Shown here piece after piece: positions 6,827 to 15,175 of a stretch of DNA of 21,742 nucleotides (positions are counted from its first letter, which is position 1; every line of letters starts with the position of its first letter). A program made the position numbers and the translations under genes. The notes beneath the pieces were generated by a model. The model had not been told where the DNA came from. It saw nothing but the letters and a program-made list of their open reading frames with translations, and searched no databases. Location of the stretch: contig JBOGEN010000013.1 in assembly GCA_050743265.1 (NCBI GenBank), positions 1 to 21,742 on the forward strand, read 5' to 3'. The DNA is from JBOGEN01 sp050743265 (GTDB taxonomy: Bacteria; Actinomycetota; Actinomycetes; JBOGEN01).

Positions 6827-7990
6827 TCAGCCTCGTCGGAGCATCCGCGACAGAGCCCGGACAGGACGCGTGAGCCTCCACGACCGGGACTCGAGCATCC
6901 GACGCACCTCGCGGCGCAGGGTGTTCCGCTCGCCGGTCACCTTCTCGACCTGCCCGCGCAGGTGAACGATGCGCTCGCGTTGGTGCGCGGCCCGCTCCCG
7001 GTGGGTGCGCGCGCGGTGCTCGAGTGCCTCGATCCGCTCACGCTGCCGGTCGCGGCGCTGGGACCCAGCTTGGTGTCGGCGGTCCATGGCGGCGTGGAGC
7101 GCTCCGAGACGCTCGTGCCTGGCGATCATTTCGCAGAGCGCGGGGAGCAGCTCGGCGGTGCGCTGTTCCCATCTCTCCAAGGCACGGTCGGCCTCGCCCT
7201 CGACGCGAGTCGGCGTGTACCCGAAGTGCGTGTAGTCGTCGGCGTAGAGGTCGGCGACGGTGTCGGCGGACTTCTCGTCGTACAGCCCCGGGGTGAACGC
7301 GAGCAGTGCGCGGTTCTCCTGGGGAAGAGCGGTCGGCACGACGGCACCGCCACTGAGGTGCGCGCGCAGCGCGTTCAGGGTGTCTTCGAGCCGCTCGACC
7401 CTGCCGACGTGGCCGAGAGGGAGCCGGTGGGCGAGCAGGTGCTGCGGGGCCCAGTGCACGTCGCGGACGGAGTCGTCCCAGGCGCGCTCTCTGAGTGCCA
7501 GGGTGAAGGCGCGGAAGTCCTCGACGATCTGGTCCGGGTTCGTCGGGATCCGGGGGAACCAGGGCTGGTCTCCGAACGTGTCCGCGTACGCCGGCTCGCG
7601 CATCAGCAGCTTGGACTGCCACGCCGACCAGAGCCTGGACGCCGGGTCGCGGACCACGGTGAAGCGGAACCAGTCGTTCCCGGTGAGCGCCTGGTCGCGT
7701 TCGTGCGCCTCGAGCGTCTCCAGGACTCGTCCGGCGCGGCGCCAGATGGCCATGTCGTGCACGGCCATCGGCATGGTCACCTCGGGCTTCAGGGAGCCGG
7801 TGAACGCCGATCGGGGCAGTCCGGCCAGGTCGGCCAGCAGGGTCAGTAACGAGGTCCAGGCGGCCTTCGGCACCGCGACGTAGAGCAGCTTGAGCTCGCG
7901 GATCACGATGGTGCGGGACTCGAGATGCCGCTCGTAGACGAACTGGCCAGCGGGATCGCAGCCGACGGGTTCCTGCTCGAACCTGGTCAT
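6827..7990 (-). CDS. Sulfotransferase family protein with C-terminal coiled coil
   Basis: This 387-aa protein probably transfers sulfate from PAPS to a carbohydrate. The 5'-phosphosulfate loop is YVAVPKAAWTSLL at about 37-49, where families typically have hPKxxxTS. The 3'-phosphate motif is VVRDPASRLWSAW at 112-124, the usual RxxxxRxxSxY-like element with Trp in the last position. Residues about 300-375 are strongly charged and helical (repeated RDRQRERIEAL, HRERAAHQRERI) and predict a coiled coil. The extreme C-terminus has SRSWRLTRPVRAL, a tail I associate with actinobacterial glycosyltransferases and surface-glycan enzymes. The ATG at 7990 is eight bases after the upstream stop, consistent with coupling to the methyltransferase gene. 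The acceptor is unknown; an envelope glycan or glycolipid is likely. Confidence 0.8.
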   Translation of the reverse strand: MTRFEQEPVGCDPAGQFVYERHLESRTIVIRELKLLYVAVPKAAWTSLLTLLADLAGLPRSAFTGSLKPEVTMPMAVHDMAIWRRAGRVLETLEAHERDQALTGNDWFRFTVVRDPASRLWSAWQSKLLMREPAYADTFGDQPWFPRIPTNPDQIVEDFRAFTLALRERAWDDSVRDVHWAPQHLLAHRLPLGHVGRVERLEDTLNALRAHLSGGAVVPTALPQENRALLAFTPGLYDEKSADTVADLYADDYTHFGYTPTRVEGEADRALERWEQRTAELLPALCEMIARHERLGALHAAMDRRHQAGSQRRDRQRERIEALEHRARTHRERAAHQRERIVHLRGQVEKVTGERNTLRREVRRMLESRSWRLTRPVRALSRMLRRG

Positions 7991-7998
7991 GTCGGGAC

Positions 7999-8817
7999 TC
8001 AGCCGCGGACAGTGCGGTAGAGGGATCTCGTCCCGGGCACCTGGAGGACGAGGCGCCGGGCACGGCGTCGGCGCTCGACCTTCGGCGATCTCTTCACCCG
8101 CGTGAACTCGATCATGCGTTGCCCTCGGGGGTGGCCCCATGCCCCGAGGTAGCGCACCTTCCATGGGCTGAACGATGCGGCCCAGCCCAGGTCTTCGCGG
8201 TAGTAGAGGAACGGGTTGCGCTCGGTTCGCTTGGCGCGCCGCCCCGGTCGTACGCCGTCGAGAGGGAAGTCGGCCGGTGCCTCGAAGTAGGTGGCGTAGA
8301 ACCGGCCGCCGGGGGGCATCGCCTTCGCGACGCGGAAGAGGCAGAGGCGGATGTGGTTGAGCGGGACGTGGGTGAACACCGAGTGGGCGAGCGCGAACTC
8401 GAACGGCACAGCGAAGTCAACGTCAAAGCGTCCTGTCGCGCGCAGGTTATCGCGCGACAGAGTCTTCCTGAGGTGGTCGGGGAGCTCGCGGTCGTAGCCG
8501 GCGTCCAGCAGTGACCGGTTGATGTCGATCCCGTAGTAGTGCCCGGGCTCGAGGTACGCCGCCAGGTGCCGTCCGGCGCGTAGCGCACCGCAGCCGACGT
8601 CGAGCAGCCGGTGCTCGGGGCGCAGGCCGTGCTCGACGAGGAAGTCCCGCTGCATCTTGCCGAGGGAGTCCCACAGGCCCCCGACCCGCCGGCGGTGCGC
8701 TCCGCTCTGGATCTGCTCCGGCCTCAGGTCTCGCGCGTAGTCGACCTGGCTCCGGGGTGGCCCCAGCACCCCGTCCCGACCTGACCCGCCATGGGCGTGG
8801 CTCATGCCGACCAACAT
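7999..8817 (-). CDS. Class I SAM-dependent methyltransferase
   Basis: The protein is 272 aa from the ATG at 8817. Motif I is LLDVGCGALRAG at 71-82. The acidic residue binding the SAM ribose is Asp98 in YYGIDIN, and the post-motif ALAHSVFTHVP is typical of the family. The polar N-terminal 60 residues include a WDSLGKMQRDFL element common to small-molecule or glycan methyltransferases of this type. The C-terminus is very basic (ERRRRARR) and could contact anionic substrate or membrane. A second ATG at 8805 is an alternative start. The 8817 start has GGAGGA upstream, although the spacing is long. It is the first gene of a pair with the sulfotransferase, so both probably modify the same envelope glycan or lipid. 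That shared role is inferred from adjacency. Confidence 0.8.
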   Translation of the reverse strand: MLVGMSHAHGGSGRDGVLGPPRSQVDYARDLRPEQIQSGAHRRRVGGLWDSLGKMQRDFLVEHGLRPEHRLLDVGCGALRAGRHLAAYLEPGHYYGIDINRSLLDAGYDRELPDHLRKTLSRDNLRATGRFDVDFAVPFEFALAHSVFTHVPLNHIRLCLFRVAKAMPPGGRFYATYFEAPADFPLDGVRPGRRAKRTERNPFLYYREDLGWAASFSPWKVRYLGAWGHPRGQRMIEFTRVKRSPKVERRRRARRLVLQVPGTRSLYRTVRG

Positions 8818-8881
8818 TGCCGCGCGCGGTCCTCCGCGGGTATCGGGTCTTCCCTGTATTTCTCCCCAGCCGAGACAGACC

Positions 8882-8898
8882 ACCGGGAACTCCCCGGT
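8882..8898. promoter_or_regulatory. Inverted repeat ACCGGG-N5-CCCGGT between divergent genes
   Basis: A perfect 6-bp inverted repeat with a 5-base centre lies in the 200-bp gap between the methyltransferase (leftward) and the sensor kinase (rightward). Its position, 120 bases before the kinase start, fits an operator. Autoregulation by the adjacent LuxR-type regulator is possible but unproven. Confidence 0.3.
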
Positions 8899-9017
8899 TC
8901 CTCGCGCATGGGCAGTGCACCCCATGGACACGCGTCGTCGCCTGGGTGAGCCTTTTCGGCAAGGTGGGGCAGACCTGTGGTCGGGCCTGACGTGCAGCTG
9001 ACGAGGAGGACTGCGGT

Positions 9018-10022
9018 GTGAGCGACGCGGTAGGCCACGACGCTGTGCAGGTGGGCCGGGACCGGCTTCCGCTGCTATGGCGGGTGTTCCTGATCAACGG
9101 GCTCGTCTTCGTGACGGGAACGGCCACGCTGGCACTTTCCCCGGCGACCGTCTCGGCGCCGGTGTCGGAGCAGGAACTGAGCGTGCTCACAGCGGGACTC
9201 GCCGTGCTCCTCTTCGCGAACTGGATCTTGCTCCGGAACAGCTTCGCGCCGTTGGGTCGACTCATCGGGCTCATGGACCGGGTGGACATCCTGCGGCCCG
9301 GTGAGCGTCTGCCCGAGGCCGGTGCCGGGGACGTGAGCCGCTTGATCCGCACGTTCAACGCGATGCTGGACCGGCTCGAGGCCGAGCGCGGCGCCAGCAG
9401 TGCCCACGCCATCGTCGCGCAGGAGGCGGAACGGCACAGGATCGCCCAGGAGCTGCACGACGAGATCGGGCAGAGCCTGACCGTCGTTCTGCTCGGGCTG
9501 AAGCGCGCGGCGGACCGGGCACCGGAGGACCTCCGGGACGAGATCCACCAGATCCAGGAGCTGGCCCGGTCGAGCCTCGACGAGGTCCGCCACGTCGCCC
9601 GCCGGCTACGCCCAGGGGAGCTCGAGGACCTGGGCCTGGCCAGCGCACTTGCAGCCCTGGCCACCGACCTCTCCCGGCACATCGACACACCGGTGCACCG
9701 GCGCATTTGCCACGACCTGCCTCCGCTGCCTCCACATGTGGAGCTCGTGCTCTACCGGGTGGCCCAGGAGGCGCTGACCAACGCGACGCGGCACGCCCAC
9801 GCACGCCATCTCGAGCTGTCCCTCGACACGCAGGATGGCGTGGTCGCCCTGCGCATCGCGGACGACGGACGCGGCCTCGGAGCACGGCCGGAAGGCGCGG
9901 GCATCCGCGGCATGCGCGAGCGCGCCATTCACATCGGAGCCCGCCTCGACGTGCACGCTCGGGTAGGCGGGGGAACCGTCGTGCATCTGGTGCTCCCAGC
10001 GGCCCAGGTAGGTGCGCCGTGA
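9018..10022 (+). CDS. NarL-type sensor histidine kinase
   Basis: This 334-aa inner-membrane sensor kinase has two hydrophobic segments (about 19-40 and 56-73) flanking a very short extracytoplasmic loop. A HAMP-like linker (about 74-125) follows, then a HisKA_3 dimerisation domain with phospho-acceptor His147 in AQELHDEIGQS. The HATPase domain has the N-box EALTNATRHA around Asn255, DDGRGLG near 282-288, and GIRGMRERA near 295-303. No GAF, PAS or haem domain is seen, so it is not a DosS-type gas sensor. The loop of roughly 15 residues suggests sensing within or at the membrane. The GTG start follows a strong GAGGAGGA site. The stop overlaps the response-regulator start as GTGA, making a classic kinase-regulator operon. 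Confidence 0.92.
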   Translation: MSDAVGHDAVQVGRDRLPLLWRVFLINGLVFVTGTATLALSPATVSAPVSEQELSVLTAGLAVLLFANWILLRNSFAPLGRLIGLMDRVDILRPGERLPEAGAGDVSRLIRTFNAMLDRLEAERGASSAHAIVAQEAERHRIAQELHDEIGQSLTVVLLGLKRAADRAPEDLRDEIHQIQELARSSLDEVRHVARRLRPGELEDLGLASALAALATDLSRHIDTPVHRRICHDLPPLPPHVELVLYRVAQEALTNATRHAHARHLELSLDTQDGVVALRIADDGRGLGARPEGAGIRGMRERAIHIGARLDVHARVGGGTVVHLVLPAAQVGAP

Positions 10023-10678
10023 ACGGACAGCCCGAGACCCGGATCCTCCTCGCCGACGACCACGTCCTCGTACGCCGCGGGGTCCGGATGATCCTGGACA
10101 ACGAACCGGGTCTCACTGTCGTGGCCGAGGCCGGCGACGGTGCCGAAGCCGTCGACCTCGCACGGACGACCGATGTCGACCTCGCAATCCTGGACGTGGC
10201 CATGCCCCGGATGACCGGGCTGCAGGCCGCCCGCGACATCTCACGGCGCCGCCCGGATCTGCGGATCCTGATTCTGTCGATGTACGACAACGAGCAGTAC
10301 TTCTTCGAGGCCCTCAAGGCCGGAGCGTCTGGCTACGTGCTGAAGTCCGTGGCCGACCGAGACCTCGTGGAGGCCTGCCGGGCGGCGATGCGCGACGAGC
10401 CCTTCCTCTACCCGGGCAGCGTCACCACGCTGATCCGCGACTACCTCGAGCGGGCCCGCCGCGGCGCGCGCGTGCCCGGCCAGATCCTCACCGCACGCGA
10501 GGACGAGATCGTCAAGCTCATCGCGGAGGGCTACTCCTCCAAGGAGATCGCCGACGCGCTCACGATCAGCATCAAGACCGTCGAACGGCACCGGGCCAAC
10601 GTCCTGCAGAAACTCGGAATGCGCGACCGTACCGAGCTCACCCGGTACGCCATCAGGGTCGGGCTGATCGAGCCCTGA
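10019..10678 (+). CDS. LuxR/NarL-family response regulator
   Basis: The protein has 219 aa. The receiver domain (about 7-122) carries the acidic pair LLADDHV, phospho-acceptor Asp59 in LAILDVAMP, a Ser in the LILSMYD strand and Lys110 in GYVLKS. The C-terminal LuxR-type helix-turn-helix (about 155-215) has LTAREDEIVKLIAEGYSSKE, then IKTVERHRANVLQKLGM. It should be a DNA-binding transcription factor phosphorylated by the kinase just upstream, with which it shares GTGA. All key residues are present. Targets are not visible directly. The divergent methyltransferase-sulfotransferase pair and the convergent acyltransferase are the nearest candidates. DosR is of the same family, but I see no specific reason to call this DosR. 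Confidence 0.92.
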   Translation: MNGQPETRILLADDHVLVRRGVRMILDNEPGLTVVAEAGDGAEAVDLARTTDVDLAILDVAMPRMTGLQAARDISRRRPDLRILILSMYDNEQYFFEALKAGASGYVLKSVADRDLVEACRAAMRDEPFLYPGSVTTLIRDYLERARRGARVPGQILTAREDEIVKLIAEGYSSKEIADALTISIKTVERHRANVLQKLGMRDRTELTRYAIRVGLIEP

Positions 10679-10722
10679 GATCGGGCGGCGACTCCACCAT
10701 CAGGAGGCCGTTGCCGCCGGGG

Positions 10723-10775
10723 CTGGCCGGTCGCGTCGTGTTGGTCGGCCAGTTGGAGGACGCCTCAGTCTGAGG
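10723..10775. terminator. Inverted repeats between convergent regulator and acyltransferase genes
   Basis: CTGGCCG at 10723-10729 pairs with CGGCCAG at 10746-10752 (16-base loop). A 13-bp palindrome CCTCAG-T-CTGAGG at 10763-10775 overlaps the acyltransferase stop codon. Both lie in the 86-bp convergent gap, a fitting place for a bidirectional terminator. Confidence 0.35.
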
Positions 10776-12906
10776 TGTCGGGCGCGGGAACCTCCGGCAC
10801 CTGCTCGTCCAGCCACTGGGTGAGGGTCTTCACGTAGGTGGCGGACAGGTGGCCGTCGTCGCGGTAGACGAGCGCGTTGCCCATCACGCCGGGGCAGATC
10901 CCGTCTGGGCACATCAGTGGGGTGGGGTCGATCACCTGCGCGCCATCGACGCGCCCGGCTGCCCCGACGTTGACCGAGCGGGCGCCGAGCACGCTGTCCT
11001 CCCGCTCGGCGCAGCTGGCGAGGTCGTCAAGGTGCGCGGAGACGCAGGCGGGGACGTCCAAGAGGCGGGGGTTGTCGCGGATGACGGCGATCTTGGCCCC
11101 AGTGGCCTCGCGTAGGTGGCGCAACGTGCGGACGTAGCCGTCCTCGAGGTAGCCGGCACTGGCCGTCCGGTCCAGACGCTGCCCGTCGACGACCACGGAG
11201 TAGCGCTCGAGCCCGCTGGTGAGGATCAGGTCGGGCTCCTCGGTGCGCACGATGCGTCGCAGGGTGTGCTCGCGCCACTCGAGGCACTCGTCATACTCAC
11301 GGTCGAATATCCCCGTGAACGGCGTGACGTCCGCAGCGGGGCATCCGGCCTTGGTGAGCCCGACGAGCCGCCAGCCGCGCCGGTTCGCGATCGCCTCGAC
11401 CGCGGGGAAATACTGCATCATGTGCGAGTCGCCGAACATGACCGCGGTGATGTCGGACGAGGTGTCCCCGTACACACACCGCGGCGACCGTGTGCCCCCA
11501 GGGGAGACGAGGCATCCGTCGTCGGCCATCCGTGAACGGTCCTCGTCCGCGCGCGACGGCTCGGGTCGGAGCGCACTCACCGATTGCTGATGCGGGTTGT
11601 CCGGGGTCGACGGGCGGGCCGCCTCCGCGCCCCGGACCTCGTTCTGGGGGGCCTCGGGAACCTGTGGTGCCGTCCAGGACAACCACACCCCGGAAAGGGC
11701 GGCGGTCAGCGTGCAGACCAGGCCGAGCTGCAGGGCGCGGCGGGTGTGCGCCGAGAGCATGGACGACCTGCGGAACGGCTGCTCGACCAGGTGGTGCGTG
11801 ACGACGGCGGGAACCCAGGAGGCTGCCGCGAACACGAACCCCTCCACCGCAGACAGCGCGCCGAACACCTCACCGGCAAAGACCAGCACCGGCCAGTGCC
11901 ACAGGTACCAGGCGTAGGAGACCCGGCCGACGTGCCGCATCCCCCGGCTGGTGAGCAGCCGGCCCGCGCCGTGCTGCACCGAGGAAGCCCCGGCCACGAT
12001 CACCGCGGCCACCCCCACCGTGGGCACCAGCGCCGCCGCACCGGGGAATCGGGTGGACGCGTCGAAGGCCACCACCGCGTACCCGATCGCCGCCAGCCCG
12101 CCCCAGGCCAGTGCCCCGGCCATCGGTACCGGCAGGCGGCGCCGGCCAGTCAGCGCCAGCGCCAAGACGCCGCCGAGCGCGAGCTCCCACCCGCGGGTGA
12201 ACGAGGAGAAGTACGCCTCCCCCGTCTCCACGTACGTGCGCAACAGGCAGTACGCCAGCGACACGCCCCCAGCCGCCACCACCGCGGGCAGCACCACCCG
12301 GCGCAACCCGACCGCCCGCCACCGCGCCCACCAGGCCAGCACCAACAGCAGCGCCGGCCACGCCAGGTAGAACTGCTCCTCGACCGCCAGCGACCAGAAG
12401 TGCTGCACCGGGCTGTCGAACCCGCCCGAGGCGAAGTAGTCCACTGCCCGCTCGGACAGCCGCCAGTTCACCGCATACAGCGCCGAGGCGACCACGTCGT
12501 CGGCCACCTCTACTCGGCGGACCGGCGGCTGCACCAGCCACGAGGCCACCGCCACCGACCCCAGCACCACCGCCGCCATCGGCAGCAGCCGCCTCGCCCG
12601 CCGCGCGTAGAACCGCGGCAGCGACACCGAGCCGGTCGCAGACAGCTCCCCCACCAGCAGGCCGGTGATCAGGTATCCGGAGATGACGAAGAACACGTCC
12701 ACACCCACGAACCCACCCGGCGTGAACGGCAACCCCGCATGGAACAACAACACCGCCCCCACTGCCACCGCCCGCAACCCCTCCACATCCGGGCGGAAGC
12801 CTGTCTGCCCGGGGCGGTGGGGGAAACCGGAACCACCAGGCCTCGTTCCGTCTGTGGGGGACGTCTGAGGGTCAGACGTGCGTGCGCCGCGAAGTGCTAC
12901 ATCCAC
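10765..12906 (-). CDS. Membrane acyltransferase (OafA/YrhL family) with C-terminal SGNH domain
   Basis: This 713-aa enzyme probably O-acylates an envelope glycan. The N-terminal half is an acyltransferase-3 domain of about ten membrane helices (residues about 38-410). It has FRPDVEGLRAVAV, catalytic His56 in LLFHAGLPF, FFVISGYLI and the basic motif RFYARRARRLLP at 98-109. After a linker, residues about 485-700 form a periplasmic SGNH hydrolase-like domain with Ser494 in MFGDSHMMQ and a D-x-H pair (Asp684, His686) in RDDGHLS. Paired cysteines in this domain (C465/C477, C522/C541, C621/C632, C666/C671) suggest an oxidised extracytoplasmic fold. The fusion is typical of O-acetyltransferases such as OafB. 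The GTG start at 12906 is the longest choice, with a weak ribosome binding site. A start nearer the first helix is possible. Confidence 0.88.
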   Translation of the reverse strand: MDVALRGARTSDPQTSPTDGTRPGGSGFPHRPGQTGFRPDVEGLRAVAVGAVLLFHAGLPFTPGGFVGVDVFFVISGYLITGLLVGELSATGSVSLPRFYARRARRLLPMAAVVLGSVAVASWLVQPPVRRVEVADDVVASALYAVNWRLSERAVDYFASGGFDSPVQHFWSLAVEEQFYLAWPALLLVLAWWARWRAVGLRRVVLPAVVAAGGVSLAYCLLRTYVETGEAYFSSFTRGWELALGGVLALALTGRRRLPVPMAGALAWGGLAAIGYAVVAFDASTRFPGAAALVPTVGVAAVIVAGASSVQHGAGRLLTSRGMRHVGRVSYAWYLWHWPVLVFAGEVFGALSAVEGFVFAAASWVPAVVTHHLVEQPFRRSSMLSAHTRRALQLGLVCTLTAALSGVWLSWTAPQVPEAPQNEVRGAEAARPSTPDNPHQQSVSALRPEPSRADEDRSRMADDGCLVSPGGTRSPRCVYGDTSSDITAVMFGDSHMMQYFPAVEAIANRRGWRLVGLTKAGCPAADVTPFTGIFDREYDECLEWREHTLRRIVRTEEPDLILTSGLERYSVVVDGQRLDRTASAGYLEDGYVRTLRHLREATGAKIAVIRDNPRLLDVPACVSAHLDDLASCAEREDSVLGARSVNVGAAGRVDGAQVIDPTPLMCPDGICPGVMGNALVYRDDGHLSATYVKTLTQWLDEQVPEVPAPDTSD

Positions 12907-13250
12907 CGAGCCACCACGATCGCGAGAGGTCCGATTCGCCGGCGGCGGTCAGCGAACCCCTCGATAGTCATATTCGAGGTGACTTGACGCGCTCGACCCT
13001 CGGGAGCCGGGGGCGTCCACAGACCTGCAAGTCAGCCGGACACGAGCCGGACGGCGCACCACGCCTCCACGCAGGGAAGGCGGGCGGGGCAGGGGATGCC
13101 GCCCGGCAACGGACCAAGCATCGCGGCACCAGGCGCCAGCAGGTATCCGGTCCAACCCCCATTTCGCGCCCGGGCGTGCGAGGTCCCGCCCCGCGGCGGA
13201 CGCGCATGCGTCGGGCCGGGCACCGCAGCTCCCCGCGGCTGACGCGGAGC
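12907..13250. other. Intergenic region of 344 bases
   Basis: I see no convincing gene here. Readings crossing it are shadows of flanking genes or lack family character. It should hold the promoter of the leftward acyltransferase and the terminator of the GerMN lipoprotein operon. Visible structure: a direct repeat AGCCGGAC at 13034-13041 and 13045-13052, and a hairpin with a two-base bulge (AGCTCCCCGCG/CGCGGAGCT, 13227-13251) abutting the lipoprotein stop, which may be a weak terminator. Confidence 0.5.
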
Positions 13251-13820
13251 TCAGACGCCGGCCGCCAGCAGGATCACGTAGTCCTCCCGCGTCAACGGAC
13301 GCGCGACCCGGACACCGCCCGGGAGCCTCACGGGCAAGAGCGCGCCGCGGTTGACCAGCGTGACGGTGTCCACGCCGGGGACCGACGTCGCAGTGAGCAC
13401 GATCGATGCCGTGGCCAGCGATCCCGCGATGTCGAGACCGTTCTGCCCGGCCCGTATGTCCACCACGGCTCGCCCGGTCCGCAGCTGGGTGAGCGACAGC
13501 ATGACGCCACGAGGCAGGACATGGCGCAGCCCCCGCATACGCTCCTCGGCCGTAGGGCCCGACGCGACAGCGGCGGGTACGTACCGCAGCCTGCTCGCTC
13601 CCCCCCGCGGCGAAGCTCCGCGTGTGACTCCGACGAGCTCGCCGGCGCGGAGGAAGTAGACGTCCGGGCCCCGCGGCGTACTCGGGGTCTCGTCGAGCAG
13701 CCCGTACGGGACCGACGAGGGGTCGATGCGCTCCGGCGCCCCTCCGGTGGGCACACCGCAGCCCACTGCGAGCACGACCACCGCGAGCAGCACGCCGACT
13801 CGGCCTCGGGCGCTTGTCAC
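13251..13820 (-). CDS. Small GerMN-domain lipoprotein
   Basis: The protein has 189 aa with a lipoprotein signal: a short basic start, the hydrophobic run VGVLLAVVVLAV and the lipobox VGC with Cys21. A GerMN domain occupies roughly residues 87-165, recognisable from GPTAEERMRGL, LPRGV, VVDI and the IVLTATSVPGVDTVTLV stretch. The GTG start overlaps the kinase stop as GTGA, so it belongs to the regulator-kinase operon. In actinobacteria the mtrA-mtrB operon is followed by lpqB, a much larger lipoprotein with a GerMN domain plus a beta-propeller. The cse system also includes a lipoprotein. This gene looks like a minimal version keeping only GerMN. It probably sits outside the membrane and tunes the kinase, an inference from context. 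Confidence 0.82.
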   Translation of the reverse strand: MTSARGRVGVLLAVVVLAVGCGVPTGGAPERIDPSSVPYGLLDETPSTPRGPDVYFLRAGELVGVTRGASPRGGASRLRYVPAAVASGPTAEERMRGLRHVLPRGVMLSLTQLRTGRAVVDIRAGQNGLDIAGSLATASIVLTATSVPGVDTVTLVNRGALLPVRLPGGVRVARPLTREDYVILLAAGV

Positions 13821-15175
13821 CGGTCGCCCTCCGGAAGCGAGACCACGAAGCGCGCCCCGCCCCCGGGACGGTCGGTGCACCAGACGGAGCCGCCGTGCGC
13901 CGTCACGGTCTCGACGACGAGGGCGAGACCGAGTCCGGTGCCGTGGGAGGAGCCGCGCCCTGACCGCCCCGTGGTGAAGCGGTCGAAGATGTACTCCCGC
14001 TCGGGGACGGGCACCCCACGTCCGGCGTCGTCGACGTGGACACGCACCGTGGCGCCGCGGTCGTCCACGGTGACGGCGACAAGACCGAGGCCGTGGTTGT
14101 CGGCGTTGTCGAACAGGTTCGTGAACATTCGACCGAGCCTGACCTTGTCACACCGCAGGGGTACGTCGAGATCCCCGGACAGCAGAGTCGACGGTCGTCC
14201 GCTTGCGGAGAGCACTTGCCCGAGGAGTTCCCCAGCCGAAACGACGTCGTTGGTGATCAGCGGGCCCTCCGCATCGCTGCGCGCCAGCTCGATGAGGTCG
14301 TCGAGCAGTCGGCGGAACCGGTCGAGCTCGGCCATGATGAGGTCGAGTGCGGTCCGGGCGCGAAATGGCAGCTCGTTGCGACGAGCGTCCAGCAGGTCGA
14401 CGCTGCCGATGAGCGTGGTCAGGGGAGACCGGAGCTCGTGGCTGACGTCACCCGCGAAGCGGGCGTCACGCTCGATCCGCTGGGACAGCGCGTCCACCAT
14501 GCTGTTGAAGGATCCGACGATCGTCGCCAGGTCGGGATCCCGTGTCGCAGGGAGGCGGGTGGAGAGGTTGCCCCCCGCGATGGCGGCCGCCGTACCGGCG
14601 ACCTGGTCCAGGGGTTGCAGAACCCTGCGGCTGAGTCGGAACCCCAGGGCAGCGGCGAGGGCAGACGTGACAACGGCCCCGGAGATCAGCACGAGGCCGA
14701 GGAAGCGCAGCGTGCGCTGCAGGTCGGACAGCGGTGCGACGTCGTAGACGCTGGCGTCGACGGACGGCACGGGGACGCCCACGATCACGCGCGGTTCACC
14801 GTTGACCGACCACCGTACTCGCGCGGTTCGGCCTGCCTCGACCTCTCGCCGGAGCGCCGCAGGCACGTCCGACGGGCCCAGCGACGACGAGGTGTGCCAC
14901 CGGCCGTCATGTCGCACGAGGACGGCGTGGTCGCTGTTCGGTGCCAGTGCTTCCAAGACCTCGGAGACGCCCGCCGTACGGCCGAGCAGGCGATCCTGCA
15001 GGTAGTTCGCATCGGCGAAGGCCCCCCGCAGCACCGTGCGCTCCCGCTGCGCCAGCAAGTACCCTCGCGCCAGGGCGTACGTGGTGACCGCGAACAGAGC
15101 GCACACGACGAGCGCTCCGAGGGTGAAGGCGAGAACGACCCTGGTTCGGAGGCTGTGGACGCCGCGACTACCCAC
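13817..15175 (-). CDS. MtrB-like sensor histidine kinase
   Basis: This 452-aa membrane kinase has a first membrane helix at about 12-34, an extracytoplasmic sensor domain of about 120 residues, and a second helix at about 157-180. A HAMP domain (RVLQPLDQVAGTAAAIAGGN, about 184-235) follows, then HisKA with His246 in DVSHELRSPLTTL. The HATPase region includes LFDNADNHG, DDAGRGVP and GTGLGLALV. The HAMP-to-HisKA stretch (RDPDLATIVGSFNSMVDAL, then RDARFAGDVSHELRSP) closely follows the pattern I know from MtrB. The GTG at 15175 overlaps the regulator stop by 8 bases; upstream readings run into the regulator gene. It is coupled in turn to the GerMN lipoprotein. The signal is unknown; cell-envelope state is likely by analogy. 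Confidence 0.9.
   Translation of the reverse strand: MGSRGVHSLRTRVVLAFTLGALVVCALFAVTTYALARGYLLAQRERTVLRGAFADANYLQDRLLGRTAGVSEVLEALAPNSDHAVLVRHDGRWHTSSSLGPSDVPAALRREVEAGRTARVRWSVNGEPRVIVGVPVPSVDASVYDVAPLSDLQRTLRFLGLVLISGAVVTSALAAALGFRLSRRVLQPLDQVAGTAAAIAGGNLSTRLPATRDPDLATIVGSFNSMVDALSQRIERDARFAGDVSHELRSPLTTLIGSVDLLDARRNELPFRARTALDLIMAELDRFRRLLDDLIELARSDAEGPLITNDVVSAGELLGQVLSASGRPSTLLSGDLDVPLRCDKVRLGRMFTNLFDNADNHGLGLVAVTVDDRGATVRVHVDDAGRGVPVPEREYIFDRFTTGRSGRGSSHGTGLGLALVVETVTAHGGSVWCTDRPGGGARFVVSLPEGDR

Noticed and set aside
9018..10678. Calling the kinase-regulator pair DosS-DosR because of the nearby stress island
   Set aside because: The kinase lacks GAF domains and a haem site, and the regulator family is very common in actinobacteria.
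12882..14747. 621-codon plus-strand reading
   Set aside because: It crosses a noncoding region and runs antisense to the GerMN lipoprotein and MtrB-like kinase genes, both of which have strong motifs.
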